From Gongronella butleri (taxonomy: Eukaryota; Mucoromycota; Mucoromycetes; Mucorales; Cunninghamellaceae), in the NCBI GenBank assembly GCA_025201375.1, contig JAIWZP010000067.1, forward strand, positions 62,001 through 126,000: a stretch of 64,000 nt of DNA, written 5' to 3'. The first letter of the stretch is position 1; the number at the start of each line of letters is the position of its first letter. The notes beneath the pieces are model-generated. The model was given only the letters and a program-made list of their open reading frames with translations, did not search any database and was not told the DNA's origin. This document shows, piece after piece, positions 46,682 through 58,359 of the stretch. The position numbers and the translations under genes are program-made.

Positions 46682-47301
46682 AAAAAAAAAGGCAAATCCA
46701 CAAATAAAACGATGGGTCGATGCTCTTTTTTTTTATGCTTCTGCTGGGATTTACCCTTTTGGGTAGTACAAGCGACCTCTGGTGGATGTCAAATATTGTG
46801 TGCTACATTGAGATCCAGGGGGGCAGGTGAGCACGGGTCAAGACACTGGATGGGCGTGGTTCCCTCAATTGGCGCGCAACGTGAGGAAAAAAAAAAGATG
46901 AAAAACAAGACGCAGGGGGGCGGCCTTGGCGATGCGATGCAGTACCAAAAAAAAAAAAGAAAAAGGAAAAAAGCAACACGGAGGTAAAAGGAGGTAAAAG
47001 GAGGCGCCATGTGGCAAATAAAACAACAAAAAGGCCATCATTGATGACAATTCACGGCGGCCCAACCATGTGCGGGCTTGCAACTTGTGTAACGCGCCGA
47101 ATCTCGTTGTCCCTCTCCTCCTCTATTTTGCCTTTTGGCTTTGTTCCCAATTTTTTTTTTTTTTTTTGGCTCTGATTTTTTTTTGTTTTCGCCCATTTCT
47201 TCCCCTTCTCTGTCCCACTCTTTTTCTTCTTTCCTTTTCTCTTTTTTTATTGCTCTATCCGCCCCCTCTCCCACGCGAAACGAAGAAATTCTCTTTTTAC
47301 T
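46682..47301. other. intergenic, no gene seen
   Basis: Region between the aminopeptidase and the septin gene. It has an AATAAA just after the aminopeptidase stop and a long T/C-rich tract at about 47150-47260 that is probably the septin leader. Confidence 0.6.
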
Positions 47302-48732
47302 ATGGCGCCTCGGTCGAGAAAACCTCTTGTCGCGCACTTTAACGTTATGGTGGTCGGGTTCGCAGGGGTGGGCAAGACCTCGTTTGTGCGTACCTTATTG
47401 GAGTCGCTCAAGATGACGATGCCAAAGGACAAGCGCGCCACCATGTTCCAATCGTCAGGCAATGGCCAGGCATTGATCGAGGGGCCTCTGGAGCGCACCC
47501 TCGTGCCTTACACTGTCTCTGTGGACGCGGAAATCGACGGTGAGAAAATGGTCCTCACGCTGATCGACACGCCCGGCTTCCAGGCCGATTATATCATCGA
47601 CAAGCAGCTCAACGACATCATCGGCTATATTGAGCATCAATTCGATCTCACGCTTGCCGAGGTAAAAATTCGATTTGCGCGCGCAGTGCACTCATCAAAA
47701 AAAGAAGGGGGAGCGAGAGGCAAAAACAGGGGGAGGGGAAAAATAAATTCGAAGTTCCAGAGGCCGCCGACCCGCAGGGAGAAAAAGGAGAAAGAGGGGG
47801 GGGCGAAACAAGGGGAAACAGAGAGAGAGAGACAGAGATCAATGGCTGATTTTTTTTTTATTTTTTTATTTTTACAATTTGCACAGGAATCCAAGGTGAA
47901 GCGCAATCCCAAGGCAGTGGACACGCAAGTGCACGCGTGTCTCTATTTTGTGGATCCTGCGAAGCGCGATTTGGATGAATTCGATATCCGCGTGCTTTCC
48001 AAGCTGTCGCGACGCGCCAATGTGATTCCCGTGATTGGCAAGGCAGACACGCTCACGCTTGCGCAGCGCAACCGGCTACGCCCGACCATTGTAAAGTCGC
48101 TGTACAATACGCATCGCATCCCATTGTATGGCATGCCCGAGGACGAGGACGACGAGGAAGAAGAGGATGCTGTGGCGCCCACGTACGATGCCGCCGTCGA
48201 TCAACAGTCTCAGGAGGCTGCTGCCAATGGCACGGAAAAGGCCAAAAAGGACGAAAACGACGAAAATGACGACGAGGAAAGCAGCAAGCACGCGACCATC
48301 GATGCGCCCATCAGCCATAGCAAGCCCAAGTCCGCGTCGCTCGACGAATTCCTCGCGCAATTCAGCTATGAAGAAGAGGACGACGAAGTTCAAGCCTTTA
48401 TCGACTATTTGCGCTCGATCCCCTTTGCCGTCATTGCCTGCGAGGAGGATCCAGAGACCGGCGCTCCACTGAAGATCCAGGACGGCGACAACCAGATCCA
48501 TTTGGGCCGCGACTATGGCTGGGGCAAGATCGACTGCCTTAGCGACGAATACAGCGATTTCAATCAGCTCAAGACCATGCTCCTCGTCACCCACAGACGC
48601 ATCCTCGCCTCAGACACCATGGAACGCTACTATGAGCAATACCGCACAGAGCGCTTGCTACAAAAGCGCGCCACAAAGCTGAAGAGTATGGTCGCCAGCA
48701 AGCAGATTCTGGAAGATCTCAGCACCCTTTGA
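47302..48732 (+). CDS. divergent septin GTPase with acidic insertion
   Basis: Exons 47302-47661 and 47887-48732, 401 residues. The P-loop is GFAGVGKTS, followed by the G3 motif DTPGF and the G4-type motif GKAD. The septin unique element is recognisable in DYGWGKIDCLSDEYSDFNQL and the downstream RRILASDTMERYYEQYRTE. Septins form filaments at division sites and hyphal tips. Unusual points: the P-loop differs from the common GxSGLGKST, and about 75 residues rich in Asp/Glu/Lys interrupt the G domain after GMPEDEDDEEEE. The 225-nt intron has no stop and is divisible by three, but its purine-rich composition and strong signals (GAG|GTAAAA, TTGCACAG) argue it is spliced. An AATAAA follows near 48868. 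Confidence 0.88.
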   Translation: MAPRSRKPLVAHFNVMVVGFAGVGKTSFVRTLLESLKMTMPKDKRATMFQSSGNGQALIEGPLERTLVPYTVSVDAEIDGEKMVLTLIDTPGFQADYIIDKQLNDIIGYIEHQFDLTLAEVKIRFARAVHSSKKEGGARGKNRGRGKINSKFQRPPTRREKKEKEGGAKQGETERERQRSMADFFFIFLFLQFAQESKVKRNPKAVDTQVHACLYFVDPAKRDLDEFDIRVLSKLSRRANVIPVIGKADTLTLAQRNRLRPTIVKSLYNTHRIPLYGMPEDEDDEEEEDAVAPTYDAAVDQQSQEAAANGTEKAKKDENDENDDEESSKHATIDAPISHSKPKSASLDEFLAQFSYEEEDDEVQAFIDYLRSIPFAVIACEEDPETGAPLKIQDGDNQIHLGRDYGWGKIDCLSDEYSDFNQLKTMLLVTHRRILASDTMERYYEQYRTERLLQKRATKLKSMVASKQILEDLSTL

Positions 48733-49254
48733 TGTTCTTTTTCTTTTTCTTTTTTCTTCTTTTATAGTCCCTCCCTTGTCCCCTGTCCCTTCGTAGTACT
48801 CTTATTTATTTTTTTTTTCTTGTGTGATGTATACCATACGTTCTATTTTTTTTATACTTGTTGACAATAAAGCAGCGCCAAATCAGGCCAATTCGTGGTT
48901 CTCCTTGACTGATAGTGCTCCAATGGCCTCGAGACATGTGCCGTCATCCCCAGCATCTTTTAGCATCGATATCGTCGTACGACTTGATCAAGCGTGGACA
49001 AAAAAAAAAAGGGGCAAAAAAGCTCTCAATGATGGTGTTTTTTTACGTTCTGGTGCTAATAAAAGGGCCACAAAGTGTCAAACTTGCTGCAGATGGTTTC
49101 GTGCTCTGCTAGTCACGGCTTGATGCTATGAAAATGCGAGGTCCATCAAGGCGTTGTGGAGATGATTACAAAGAGTTCTGTTTTATAGAATTTTGCTTGT
49201 CTGACGATGAATTTTACCATCTATACTGAACCCAAATGTCTGACTCCGTTAAAC

Positions 49255-49990
49255 AAAGCGCTGCCGTTCGAATGAGCCCACTCTTGCAGCATTGAGACAA
49301 CTGGATGACGCGCAAGCACCATTTTCGATAATCACGGATATTTCTAGGGGTACAGTCATGGATATGAAAATGACAAAATTTGGGTCCTCAGAACGCCGCA
49401 CGACTCAACCACATGGTAAACGCTTCTCGGTCACCGTCGAAAATCCAATAAAAAACTGGGGTTCATCGACTGGGCATCGCGTAAAACGCGAAAAACCGCT
49501 AATTTTCACGCCAAGGTAAGCTCAACGACGGTTGACCACAATGACTTGAAAGTCATTTCATCAAAAAGAGCATGGGTCGACGCGTATGCTGACATCGGTG
49601 ATCGATGAAAAAAGCGCTTTTTTTGGCATGTTTGACGCTGTTACAAGTTCATAGACAATTTTCGACGCGTGAAAAACCGCGTCAGACGACGAGTTGCCCG
49701 CGCCAGATTCTAATCAAATCCATGCATCTGGGATCTCTCTTTCTAATAAACGCGTTGCTGCGCCTCTGTGGACGCGTTTTTCCCGTGCAAGTCGCGCTTG
49801 AAATTTAATCTAAAATCGAGGATTTCTCGTCAACCAGCAAGTCGACACCACTCTTTTTTTGCATTTTCCGTGGTTTCTCCATGCACTTGATCTTGTGTGC
49901 CAGTTTGGTGCCATTCTGGAGACCTGTGTTTTCAATTTTGATTTCGGGGGCTCGAGGCGACTGATTTTGCATTTGTGCGTAGTGCTCTTT
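49255..49990 (-). repeat. dispersed repeat family R1, copy 3 (long, inverted)
   Basis: Reverse complement of this block follows copy 1 landmark by landmark: GTCTCCAGAATGG, GCATGGAGAAACCACGG, AAAGAGTGGTGTCGACTTGC, GATTAAATTTCAAGCG, CCCAGTCGATGAACCCCAG, and GTTTACCATGTGGTTGAGT. Divergence is moderate with small insertions, so both copies are old. Confidence 0.75.
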
Positions 49991-50568
49991 TGACCGCTGC
50001 AACTTGTATTCATCTTTATTCCCACTGGCGTTTTGGCTTGCTCTTTTCATACTAGAACGCGTTTCGGGCTTCGCGGCGCGTGTTTGGCCACTGTAGCCTT
50101 GACACGTCCCTAAATTTCAATTTTTGATTAATTTCTCCTGATCAGTTTGTCCAAATGTCTCAACATTGAACCCAATGGTGCCGAGCACAGAAATCAACCC
50201 ATCTGAAGCTCTCCTGGTGATCAAACAAGTACAGCTCTGCAAGTAGGATGCAAAATCGTCGCAAAACTGGGGTTTAGTAATAAAAGTCGCCAATATTCTC
50301 AACGGAATCATATTTGTAATGAAGCGGTTTGTACTCTTTTGCTGGCTTGTTCATTTGAGGTCTCGCGGGCGTGGGGAGGTTGCGTCGTTTGCCCGTAAAC
50401 CGAAATTTGCTTCATGATTTTCGTTTTTTTCCATTGTAGGTTTTTTTTCTTCCAAGGGTTGAATGATCATACACCATCCACAGGCTCGCTGTCGATCTCA
50501 AGCGCGATCATCCATTGCCTTGGAAAGGATGTCTTATTGGCGGCTCTTGAAAATGAGCTCCGAAAGGG

Positions 50569-50575
50569 TATAAAA
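50569..50575 (+). promoter_or_regulatory. TATA box of the OHCU decarboxylase gene
   Basis: TATAAAA lies 74 bp upstream of the ATG at 50643. Confidence 0.55.
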
Positions 50576-50642
50576 GCCTATTTCTTCTTGTGCCAGCAGC
50601 CCCAACGCCTCTCTTCCCCACTTTTTTTTGTCTATTTTTGCC

Positions 50643-51271
50643 ATGTCTGCCACTATTCCTTCTATTGAACAACTGAACAAGGAGTCTGACGCTGTGTTTA
50701 TCGAGACTGTCAATACGCTGTTTGAGACGGCGCCGCCTCTTGCGTCGCGTCTGCTTGCTGGCCGTCCCTACAAGTCGTACTCGGACCTGATTGACCTTGC
50801 CGAGAAGATCTGCCTTGGCAACGACCTCAGCGAGCAGGACAAGCTGGACGTGATCAATGCGCACCCGCGCATCGGCGAGAACAAGGCCAATCTGTCTGCC
50901 ATGTCCCTCAAGGAGCAGGGCTACGACACTCGCCAGGGCGCCGTGTCTGCTGAGGACGAGCAGATCAATGCCACGCTTGCCCAGGCCAACAAGGTAAACA
51001 AAAAAATCAATGCAAAAAAGAAAAAAAAAAAAAGAGGAGCGATGTTGGACAAACACAGGTTTCTTGACGCATTCTTTAGGAATACGAGGCGCACTATGGC
51101 TTCAAGTTTGTGGTGTTTGTCGCCGGCCGTCCCCGTTCGCAGATCATTCCTTTGATCCGTGAGCGCATTGCGTCAAACAACAAGGAGCAAGAGATGCACA
51201 CCGGCATGGTGGACATGATGCGCATTGCGCGCGACCGCTTGAAGAAGGCCACCGGCGAGAGCCATCTGTAA
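50643..51271 (+). CDS. OHCU decarboxylase (ureide/uric acid degradation)
   Basis: Exons 50643-50993 and 51080-51271, 180 residues, the family size. The enzyme converts 2-oxo-4-hydroxy-4-carboxy-5-ureidoimidazoline to S-allantoin, the last step of the uricase pathway. The catalytic His is in NAHPRIGENKA. The conserved tail includes YEAHYGFKFVVFVAGR and EMHTGMVDMMRIARDRL. The protein ends GESHL; SHL is a tolerated variant of the peroxisomal signal SKL, so peroxisomal location is plausible. The start is the ATG at 50643, 15 nt inside the longest open frame. It converges with the SNF2 gene. Confidence 0.95.
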
Positions 51272-51692
51272 AAACGAACAGCACTTTTTGCTTTCATGTA
51301 CAATAAGGGAAAAAAATAAAAGATACCTTTCCGATAGATAGCGACCAATTGCATGAACGCAAAATACCGCTTAAAATTGCCCAATTTAATCCCCGCTTTA
51401 AATATACCCTGTCAGCGTCAAAAAAAAAAACACTATGAAGGGGCAGCCATGGCCCGCCTAAAATTTTATTTTTCTTTGACACTGAGGTAAATGTGCAGGA
51501 AAAAAGGGGAAATAAGGGGGGATAAGAAAGAGAGAGGGAGAGACATGTCATCGAAAAAAGGCGAGAAGGGATAGGGATATACTGATGCAATTGGGAGAGG
51601 TGGCATAAAGCGAGCGGGAAAAAAATGGAGAAAAAGAAGCGAAATGGATAAAATGAAGGGGGTTTTTTTTGTGCGAAATGGTAGAGGGCAGC
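51272..51692. other. intergenic between convergent genes
   Basis: Shared 3' region of the OHCU decarboxylase gene (plus) and the SNF2 gene (minus). An AATAAA-type signal lies about 45 bp after the OHCU stop. No gene seen. Confidence 0.6.
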
Positions 51693-54600
51693 TCAGGTGG
51701 GGACGTTCCCACCGCGGAAGAGGTAAAGCATCTCGTTGAAGCCGAGGCGGCTGACTTTGAGAGTGCCTTCGCCGAGCGCGCCATCAGAGATGCCTTGCTT
51801 TTTCTTTTGGAGCTGGAGGATGCGATCCTCGACGGTGTCATTGATGAAGAGGCGGTGAACAATGACATCCTTCATCTGGCCAATGCGATGGACGCGATCA
51901 ATGGCTTGGTTCTCGAGCGCAGGGTTCCACCAAATGTCCATGAGGATGACGCGGTTGGCGACGGTCAAATTGAGACCAAGGGAGCCGCACTTTGTGGACA
52001 CAAGCAGCAATTTCATGTTGGGATCGGTCATGAATTCTTGGATCGTTTTGTTGCGCACCGACAGCGACATCTTGCCATCGTAGCGACCATACTTGTAGCC
52101 GCGCTGCTTGATGGGGACCTCGATGAGATCGAGGAACGACGTGAATTGCGAGAAAATAATCGTCTTGTCCTGGCCATTGGACTCCTCGTCGGTCTCCTGG
52201 AGAATCTCAAGCATCGTGTCGATCTTTTTACTGCTCAAATACGACTGCGCCTTTTCAAGCACCTCCTCGTCCGACATTTCTGGCGGCGCATCTGCCAATT
52301 CGGGGCAATGCTCCTTGAGGAACGCCTCCACAGGCAGGATCTTGGCAGGCTCAAGCTCACCACGGCACTGTGGGCATGTCTTGGTATTGTTGTAATCAGT
52401 GCTCGAGTTGATGAAGGCTTTGGAAAAAAAAAGAGAATGGAAAAAAAGCAAATCAGCGAATGTCCCCACTTTTTTTTGATCCATCATTGATTCTTCTTCA
52501 AATGTACTTACTATACAAGCACTCGCGGCACAGAATGTGGCCACAGTGGACGATGATTTGCGGCTGGTCCGCAGCATCCATGCAAATGGGGCACTAAAAA
52601 ATGGGAAAATATTGACGCGTAAGACATTGCGTCGCGCCGGGGCGCCAAATTCATTTTTTTTTTTCGCTCTTACCTCTGCAGACTTTAGCTCCTCCTTGGC
52701 CTCCATGAGGCGGTGCAAGACGCGCTCGTTGATTTGTCGGGCCAATTCGAGATTCAATTCTTCTTGTCGCTTGGATTCCTCGGGTTTCTCGATGGTGGTC
52801 AGGCTGGGATGCAAGCACGCCTGGCGGAGACGAAGCAACAGCAACAAGACCTGTATAAAATATAAAAAAAAGGGATGTCAGCAATGATTTCATGAGCCAT
52901 CTAGACGAAAAAAAAAGACCCATACATTGGAATAATTGCTCATGACGGTGCCGGCCTCGAGATATTTGTTGAAGCGATTTTGCACATTCTTGTCGAGGAT
53001 GTCGTAGAAATGGCGCTCGTCTTCTGTGAAATCGACGTGAGTAAAGTTGACGGTGCGCTCGGGCAGATTGATGATGGGGCGGCCGTCGATCATGGCCTTT
53101 TTGGAGCGACGCAAGCAGATGCCCTTGACAATGACCTGCAATTTCTGCATGGCGCGTGTGGCGTCCTTTTTGATGGGCTGCGCGACCTCTAGGCGGAACT
53201 CGGTCCAATCGCAATAGGGCCGGATGCGCAAAAAGTGGATGAGCGAGAACAGATCCTCGACTTGGTTCTGAATGGGTGTCGCCGTCAGGCACCAGCGATA
53301 CTCGGCCTCAATCTCAAAGCTAAAAAAGAAAAAAAAAAAAGAGGAATTGGATGAGTCAATGCATGCGGAAGAGCGCCAGACAATGACACATTACCATGCT
53401 TTAGCCGCCTTTGTGTTCCTATTCTTGATATTGTGCGCCTCGTCAAGAATGACACGATGGAAGATCATCTTTGGCAAAGGACCGGCAAGCTTGGTCATAT
53501 CGGGCGCAATTTCAGCACCGACAATGGAGTACGACGTCAAGACAACTATTGAAAAATGAGCAAAGTGAGCCAAAAGTTAAAAAAAAAAAGGGGGGGAATT
53601 TTACCATCGAATTGAGCGAGATACTCGACGCTGCGGTGACGCGACGAGCCGTGGTAGATGTAGACAGACAGGTTCTTTGTCTTTTGCTGCACCTCGATAG
53701 CCCACTGCTCCATGAGCGCAATGGGGCACACAATCAGCGTCGTTTTCACCTTGACCGGCTCCAAACGCGACTTGCTGCGTTCCATGTCGGCCGCTACAAG
53801 CAGCCGTTCCGGTGCAGGGTCCGTGCAGCGGCGGCTGACCATGAGCGCGAGCGATTGGATCGTCTAAAAAAAAAAAGGGCGCGTCAGCAACCTTTTTTTA
53901 CATTTCTTCATTTTCTTCACTTTTTTTCATTTTCTTTCTTTTCATTTTATTTACCTTGCCAAGGCCCATGTCATCTGCAAGAAGGCCGCCCTTGTTGATG
54001 GAGTTTTCTTGCTTTGACATCCATTGCAATCCGATTTTTTGGTGTTCGAGGAGCTGGATGACGAGATCGTCTGGTGTGCCGACGCGCTGTTCGGGGGGGA
54101 TATCTGGGTCCATATCGATGGTGGCGAGGAATTTGCGCAATTCATCATTTTGCTTTGCGGTTGTCCACTGGCCGCCGTGGCCCATGGACGAGAGGCGCGG
54201 CATGTTGGCGGCAATGGCAGGGGGCAGATTGCGGCGAGGATCGTACTTGCCCTGGCCGAATAAACCAGGCATGGGGATGCCATAGCGAGCCTCTGCACGA
54301 CGTTGCTGGTTGACAAGCTCGACCTGGCGCAGCAATGCTTGCATATCGTCATTGTTCATGTTTTCTTCCTCGTCGGTGGTGTGCTCCTCGTCGGAACTGA
54401 CGTCAATGTGGTAATCGCGGGTCAAATCGATCAAATCGTCGTCATCGTCAATGTACAACACGTCGCTCAACGCATTGATCGTGCCGGTAAGCGAGCTGCC
54501 CGACGACGATGCGCCCGCGGAGGAAGAAGATGCGGCCGCAGAAGAGGATGATGCCGCTGCCGACGATGAAGATGCAATTGGACGGTATTGTGGTGTGGCG

Positions 54601-55262
54601 AACGGCGAAGAAGAAGAAGAGGAGGACGAGCCAGGTTGACCATTTCGATACACATTGTGGCCATTGGGCGAGCCATTGGGCCCCGAAATCGCCATCCGCT
54701 TGAGAGTATTCTTTCCAGCCATCGTGAGAGGTGCTTCTCGTTTGATGCCGCTGGGCAGAACACGTTGCGGTGTGGAAGAAGCGTCAGACATGAGCGGTCT
54801 AGGCATCGTCAATGGCTGCTGTGATGTTGGCTGGAGAGATGGCGCAGGCTGGGAAGGCTGGGCTGCCTGTGGTGATGGCTGAGGTGGTGCCTGTGATGAT
54901 GAGGGTTGAGAGGAAGGCGACGGCTGAGAGGATGCAGGTTGCTGTGATGACGCAGGCGAACTGATGCGATTAGCAGCCATTTCTCGGTCGAGCTCTTCTT
55001 GGATCTGCCGCGCGTACTCTTCCTGCTCCTTTTCTTGCTTGATGCGCTCCTCTAACGCCTTTTGTGCTCGAATCTCAGCAATGTCGATGCCCATTGAGAT
55101 AAGCACTTCTTCCGATAAGTCATTGTCAACAAGAAAGTCCAAAGACCGATCAGGACCCGTCATAGCTGACATTTGTGTGTCTTGCGTCAAATCTAGCGAC
55201 TCAACATCGCTTTCCCCCTCTTCATGCCGCAGCGTGGGCGTCATAAAAAGGTCGTCGTCCAT
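51693..55262 (-). CDS. SNF2 translocase with embedded RING, Uls1/Rad5-like
   Basis: Exons 53955-55262, 53605-53863, 53395-53545, 52926-53319, 52674-52850, 52512-52593 and 51693-52417; 1031 residues. Helicase motif I is in LLADDMGLGKTIQSLAL, motif II is DEAH in RVILDEAHNIKNRNT, and motif III is WCLTATPIQN. A C3HC4 RING (CPICMDAADQPQIIVHCGHI to CPQC) sits between the two helicase halves. Motif VI is WWNPALENQAIDRVHRIGQ. The N-terminal 400 residues are Ser/Gln/Pro-rich, with acidic hydrophobic patches (DDDDLIDLTRDYHIDVS) that resemble SUMO-interacting motifs. That layout, without a visible HIRAN domain, favours Uls1-type SUMO-targeted translocases over Rad5 or Rad16; this is inference. It acts in the nucleus on chromatin and DNA repair. 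Confidence 0.93.
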
Positions 55263-55486
55263 CGTGTGATGTAAAAAAAAAAAATAGAGAAAAAAAAAAG
55301 AGAGGGAGGGAAAACAAGGAACAACGAAAACAAAGAAAAAAAGAAAGGGGAAGAAGGAGAAAGAAAAAAAAACAATCAAAAAAACACGCTCTAATGCTTT
55401 TGGTCTTGTTTCAAAGTTTGCCTCTGATTGGTTGTTTATTGCCTGCTGTGCCACATCGTGTCACAGCAGCGATTTTTTTTCTTTTT

Positions 55487-57769
55487 CTACACATTTTTCA
55501 ATGGCTTGTTCATGATAAAATCATTGAACATCTTGAGGGACGCCTCAGGTTGATAGAATGGCACCTAAAAATGGAAAAAATGGAAAAAATTTTAAATAAA
55601 AACGCAAATTGAGCACGCTTGTCGCCGCCAATTGCTTTTTTTTTTGTCTGATAAACGACGCGACGCGTCATCATATAACAAAAAAAAAAAAGACACGGCT
55701 CACATCGCTGGCTTACCTCGTGGCCAGCACCATAGATGCGCAGGAATGTGAGACCGCCACCCGTCTTGACCTGGCCCTTTTCTACGCCATTTACATGCCA
55801 CGACGACATGCCATCGGCCCGGTACGCGTCCTGTCCACTAAAAGACAGCAGCTCTGCCCACGCATAGTTGCCGTACTAAAACATAAAATGTAAAAATGGG
55901 CGAATTGAGTGTTATTTCACTGAGTGTGTTGTCATTTTTACCCAATTGCAAATGAAATCAGCATCACCCGAGTACAAAAGCACCGGCACGTTATTGTCAA
56001 GAAGCTTGCCCACAAAGGGCGCAAAATTGCGCGAGCTGGCAAAAGAAAAATGTGAGAAGCGGCGCGTCTTTTTGATATTTTTATCGTCTTTCTCTCTTTT
56101 TTTTTTTGACGCGCCATTGGTCCCTTGTCTTACTTGTCACCCGTGTTTGCAAAGCGAAAATACTAAATGAAAAAAAGGACGTAAGGATGAGCGGCGCGTG
56201 AGAAACAGAAAAAAAGGGGGTCGCTCGGGGTAAAATGACACGCACGACTTGATCCGAGCAATCTGTGAACTCGGTGCGCGCTCCAACGGCAGCGCGGATC
56301 TCCTGTTTGCGCAGGAAACGCTGATAAAAGTCGGGCGGCTCCCTGTCGGTGCGCACGTCATAGTAGCTGCGATGCGAGTACGAGAAAAGCGACGTCACGT
56401 GACTATTGCAGAAAACGTCGGCCATGGAACACTTGTTGTTGTCACCCGTCTCGTAGCACGTGCGCACTAGGTACAAAAGGAGAAAAAAAAATGAAGCTCA
56501 AAAAAGCCGTTGGCCGCAGCAATTCTAGGCTTACCACGCTCGAGACAGCCATCCATGTTCTTTTCCATGCGTTGGCACGCTCGTTCAGGAAGCACAGAAC
56601 CATCTAAAAGAGAATGCATGGGTAGTGAGCAAGTCAAATCATGGCGTGGCAACCCTTACAAGTCGAATTGCACGCCATTTTGGGATAGTATTGACTAAAA
56701 AAGATGCAAAGTAAGTATGAGACGCGTCACGACGTGTGTTTTCGTCCTTTTTCTTTCTGCTTTTTTTTTTTGCATCTTACATCTGAATCAATGGATCCGT
56801 CCAGCCATTGCCAATGCCAATAGAGCCGAGGTTGATCCGAGGATAGTCGGATTGGCCTGCACGAATCAATTCGTTCTGATCGAGGATGTATGACGCATAA
56901 GCAGGGATGTAGTGGCCGCCATACGATTCGCCAAAGATGTGCAGCGGGCGACCAACGTACTCGGGGTACTTGGCGTAGAATTCGAGCAAAAATCGATAAA
57001 ATGGCTGTGATCCCTCGTCCGTTGTAGCCACATGATCAGAGCCCGTTGAAAATCCCACACCTGCAGGCTGATGAACAAGACACAAATGGCAACGACAAGG
57101 AGATGAGATGCATGGAATGAAACAAAGCGTGAGATCATCCCATCTTTCTGCCCTTTTTTGGCGTTTTTTTTTTTTTTTTTTTTGTGTGGTCTCACCTGGT
57201 CGATGAACAAGAGATTGCTGTGTTGGTTCCATGAATAGGGATTGAGCTTGACTGAGCCGTCCTCGGCAATCGTGCAAGGGCCTAATTCCGTCCAAAGACC
57301 GCTTTGGGAGCGAAAAAAAAAGAACGAAAAAAGAAGTGACGCGTCAGCGTGTCGATCTTTCCCCCGCACAGAATGGGTAGAGATTACATCATGCCTAATA
57401 AAAAAAAAAAATCAAGACTGAGTCATCCACACCATGGAAATATCGCGCGAATGTCTTACTGGAGCATCCGGGGCCGCCATTCAACCAGATGGTCAATGGC
57501 GCATTTTGCGCATCATGATAGCTCTCAAAAAGCCAATAAAAATATTCGGCGTCTTGGCTGACGGGGAGGTAGCCAGTGTACTAATTTCATACAAAAAAAA
57601 TTCAAGTCTGTTGCCCAAAAATCATGCCATTGGTTACCTGTTGCACGGGCGGCGCACAGGCGTCACGAGGCACCAGATCCACACGCTCTTCGACGGCGTC
57701 GGACCCTTGCATTGGCGCAGCCCAGCCCAAAGACAGGCCACCCAAAACGAACACAGCCCACTTTTTCAT
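55487..57769 (-). CDS. serine carboxypeptidase (S10 family)
   Basis: Twelve exons: 57638-57769, 57460-57580, 57388-57394, 57196-57301, 56781-57067, 56660-56694, 56535-56603, 56246-56466, 56134-56162, 55942-56035, 55717-55875 and 55487-55564; 445 residues. A signal peptide ([18 protein letters not shown]) starts the protein. Conserved blocks are [44 protein letters not shown] with the catalytic Ser, [11 protein letters not shown] with the Asp, and [14 protein letters not shown] with the His. It should act in the vacuole or outside the cell, removing C-terminal residues. Exon 3 is only 7 nt and completes GCSSMIGL. The exon 8 donor has alternatives; GTC|GTGCGT is chosen because it gives the family spacing before the GD pair. 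Confidence 0.93.
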
Positions 57770-58359
57770 CGCACAAGAGTCGTTGTAAAAAGAGAGAGAG
57801 AGATAATAAAAAAAAGAGAATAAAATGAAGATGATCCATTATCGTCGGATACGACATAATCCCAAAAGCTTTCTTCCTCGCTCCCTCGATTGTGTTTGTT
57901 ACCAGGTCGACAGGGAAAAATAAATATTGCACTCAATTGCTGCCCCACAACCACGGTTTGGGGCCCGACAGCAAGGAATTGCCCCATTTGGGCACCCGTG
58001 ACGCGCACGCCAGCTGAGATTCATGCCCACACATTTCTTTTTTCTTGCATGAAGGGCAGAACGGAGCCATTCGTCATGGGTCATGCCAACTAAACCCAGA
58101 CAACAGGGTGAGACCGACCAGTAAAACATCTCCGCGGTTTCACTGAGTTGTTCCTAGAAAGGGCACCATGGGCAATGGCGAGAGCGCATCGTTCACGCTG
58201 CAACACCGCAAACACCTACAGCCATTTTTTTTTTCATTTGTATCGCTCTTTCGCAAAAAAAAAAAGTTTTTTTTTTTTCCTTTTCTCTTATTGTTCTTTC
58301 GCATTCCCCCCCATCGCACTCTTTTTTTTTTTTTTGTGATCAGCTAATACAAATCAATC
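57770..58359. promoter_or_regulatory. divergent promoter region, carboxypeptidase and transporter
   Basis: 590 bp between two divergently transcribed genes. It has a C/A-balanced middle and T-runs near 58223-58280 and 58321-58335. No ORF looks coding. Both products are expected at the vacuole or secretory route. Confidence 0.55.

Larger units (their letters stand above)
48733..50642. other. gene-free region with dispersed repeat R1
   Basis: 1.9 kb between the septin and OHCU decarboxylase genes. The middle (about 49255-49990) is a reverse-orientation copy of repeat R1. An 81-residue ORF on the minus strand (49805-50050) lies in the repeat but resembles no known family. Confidence 0.6.
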
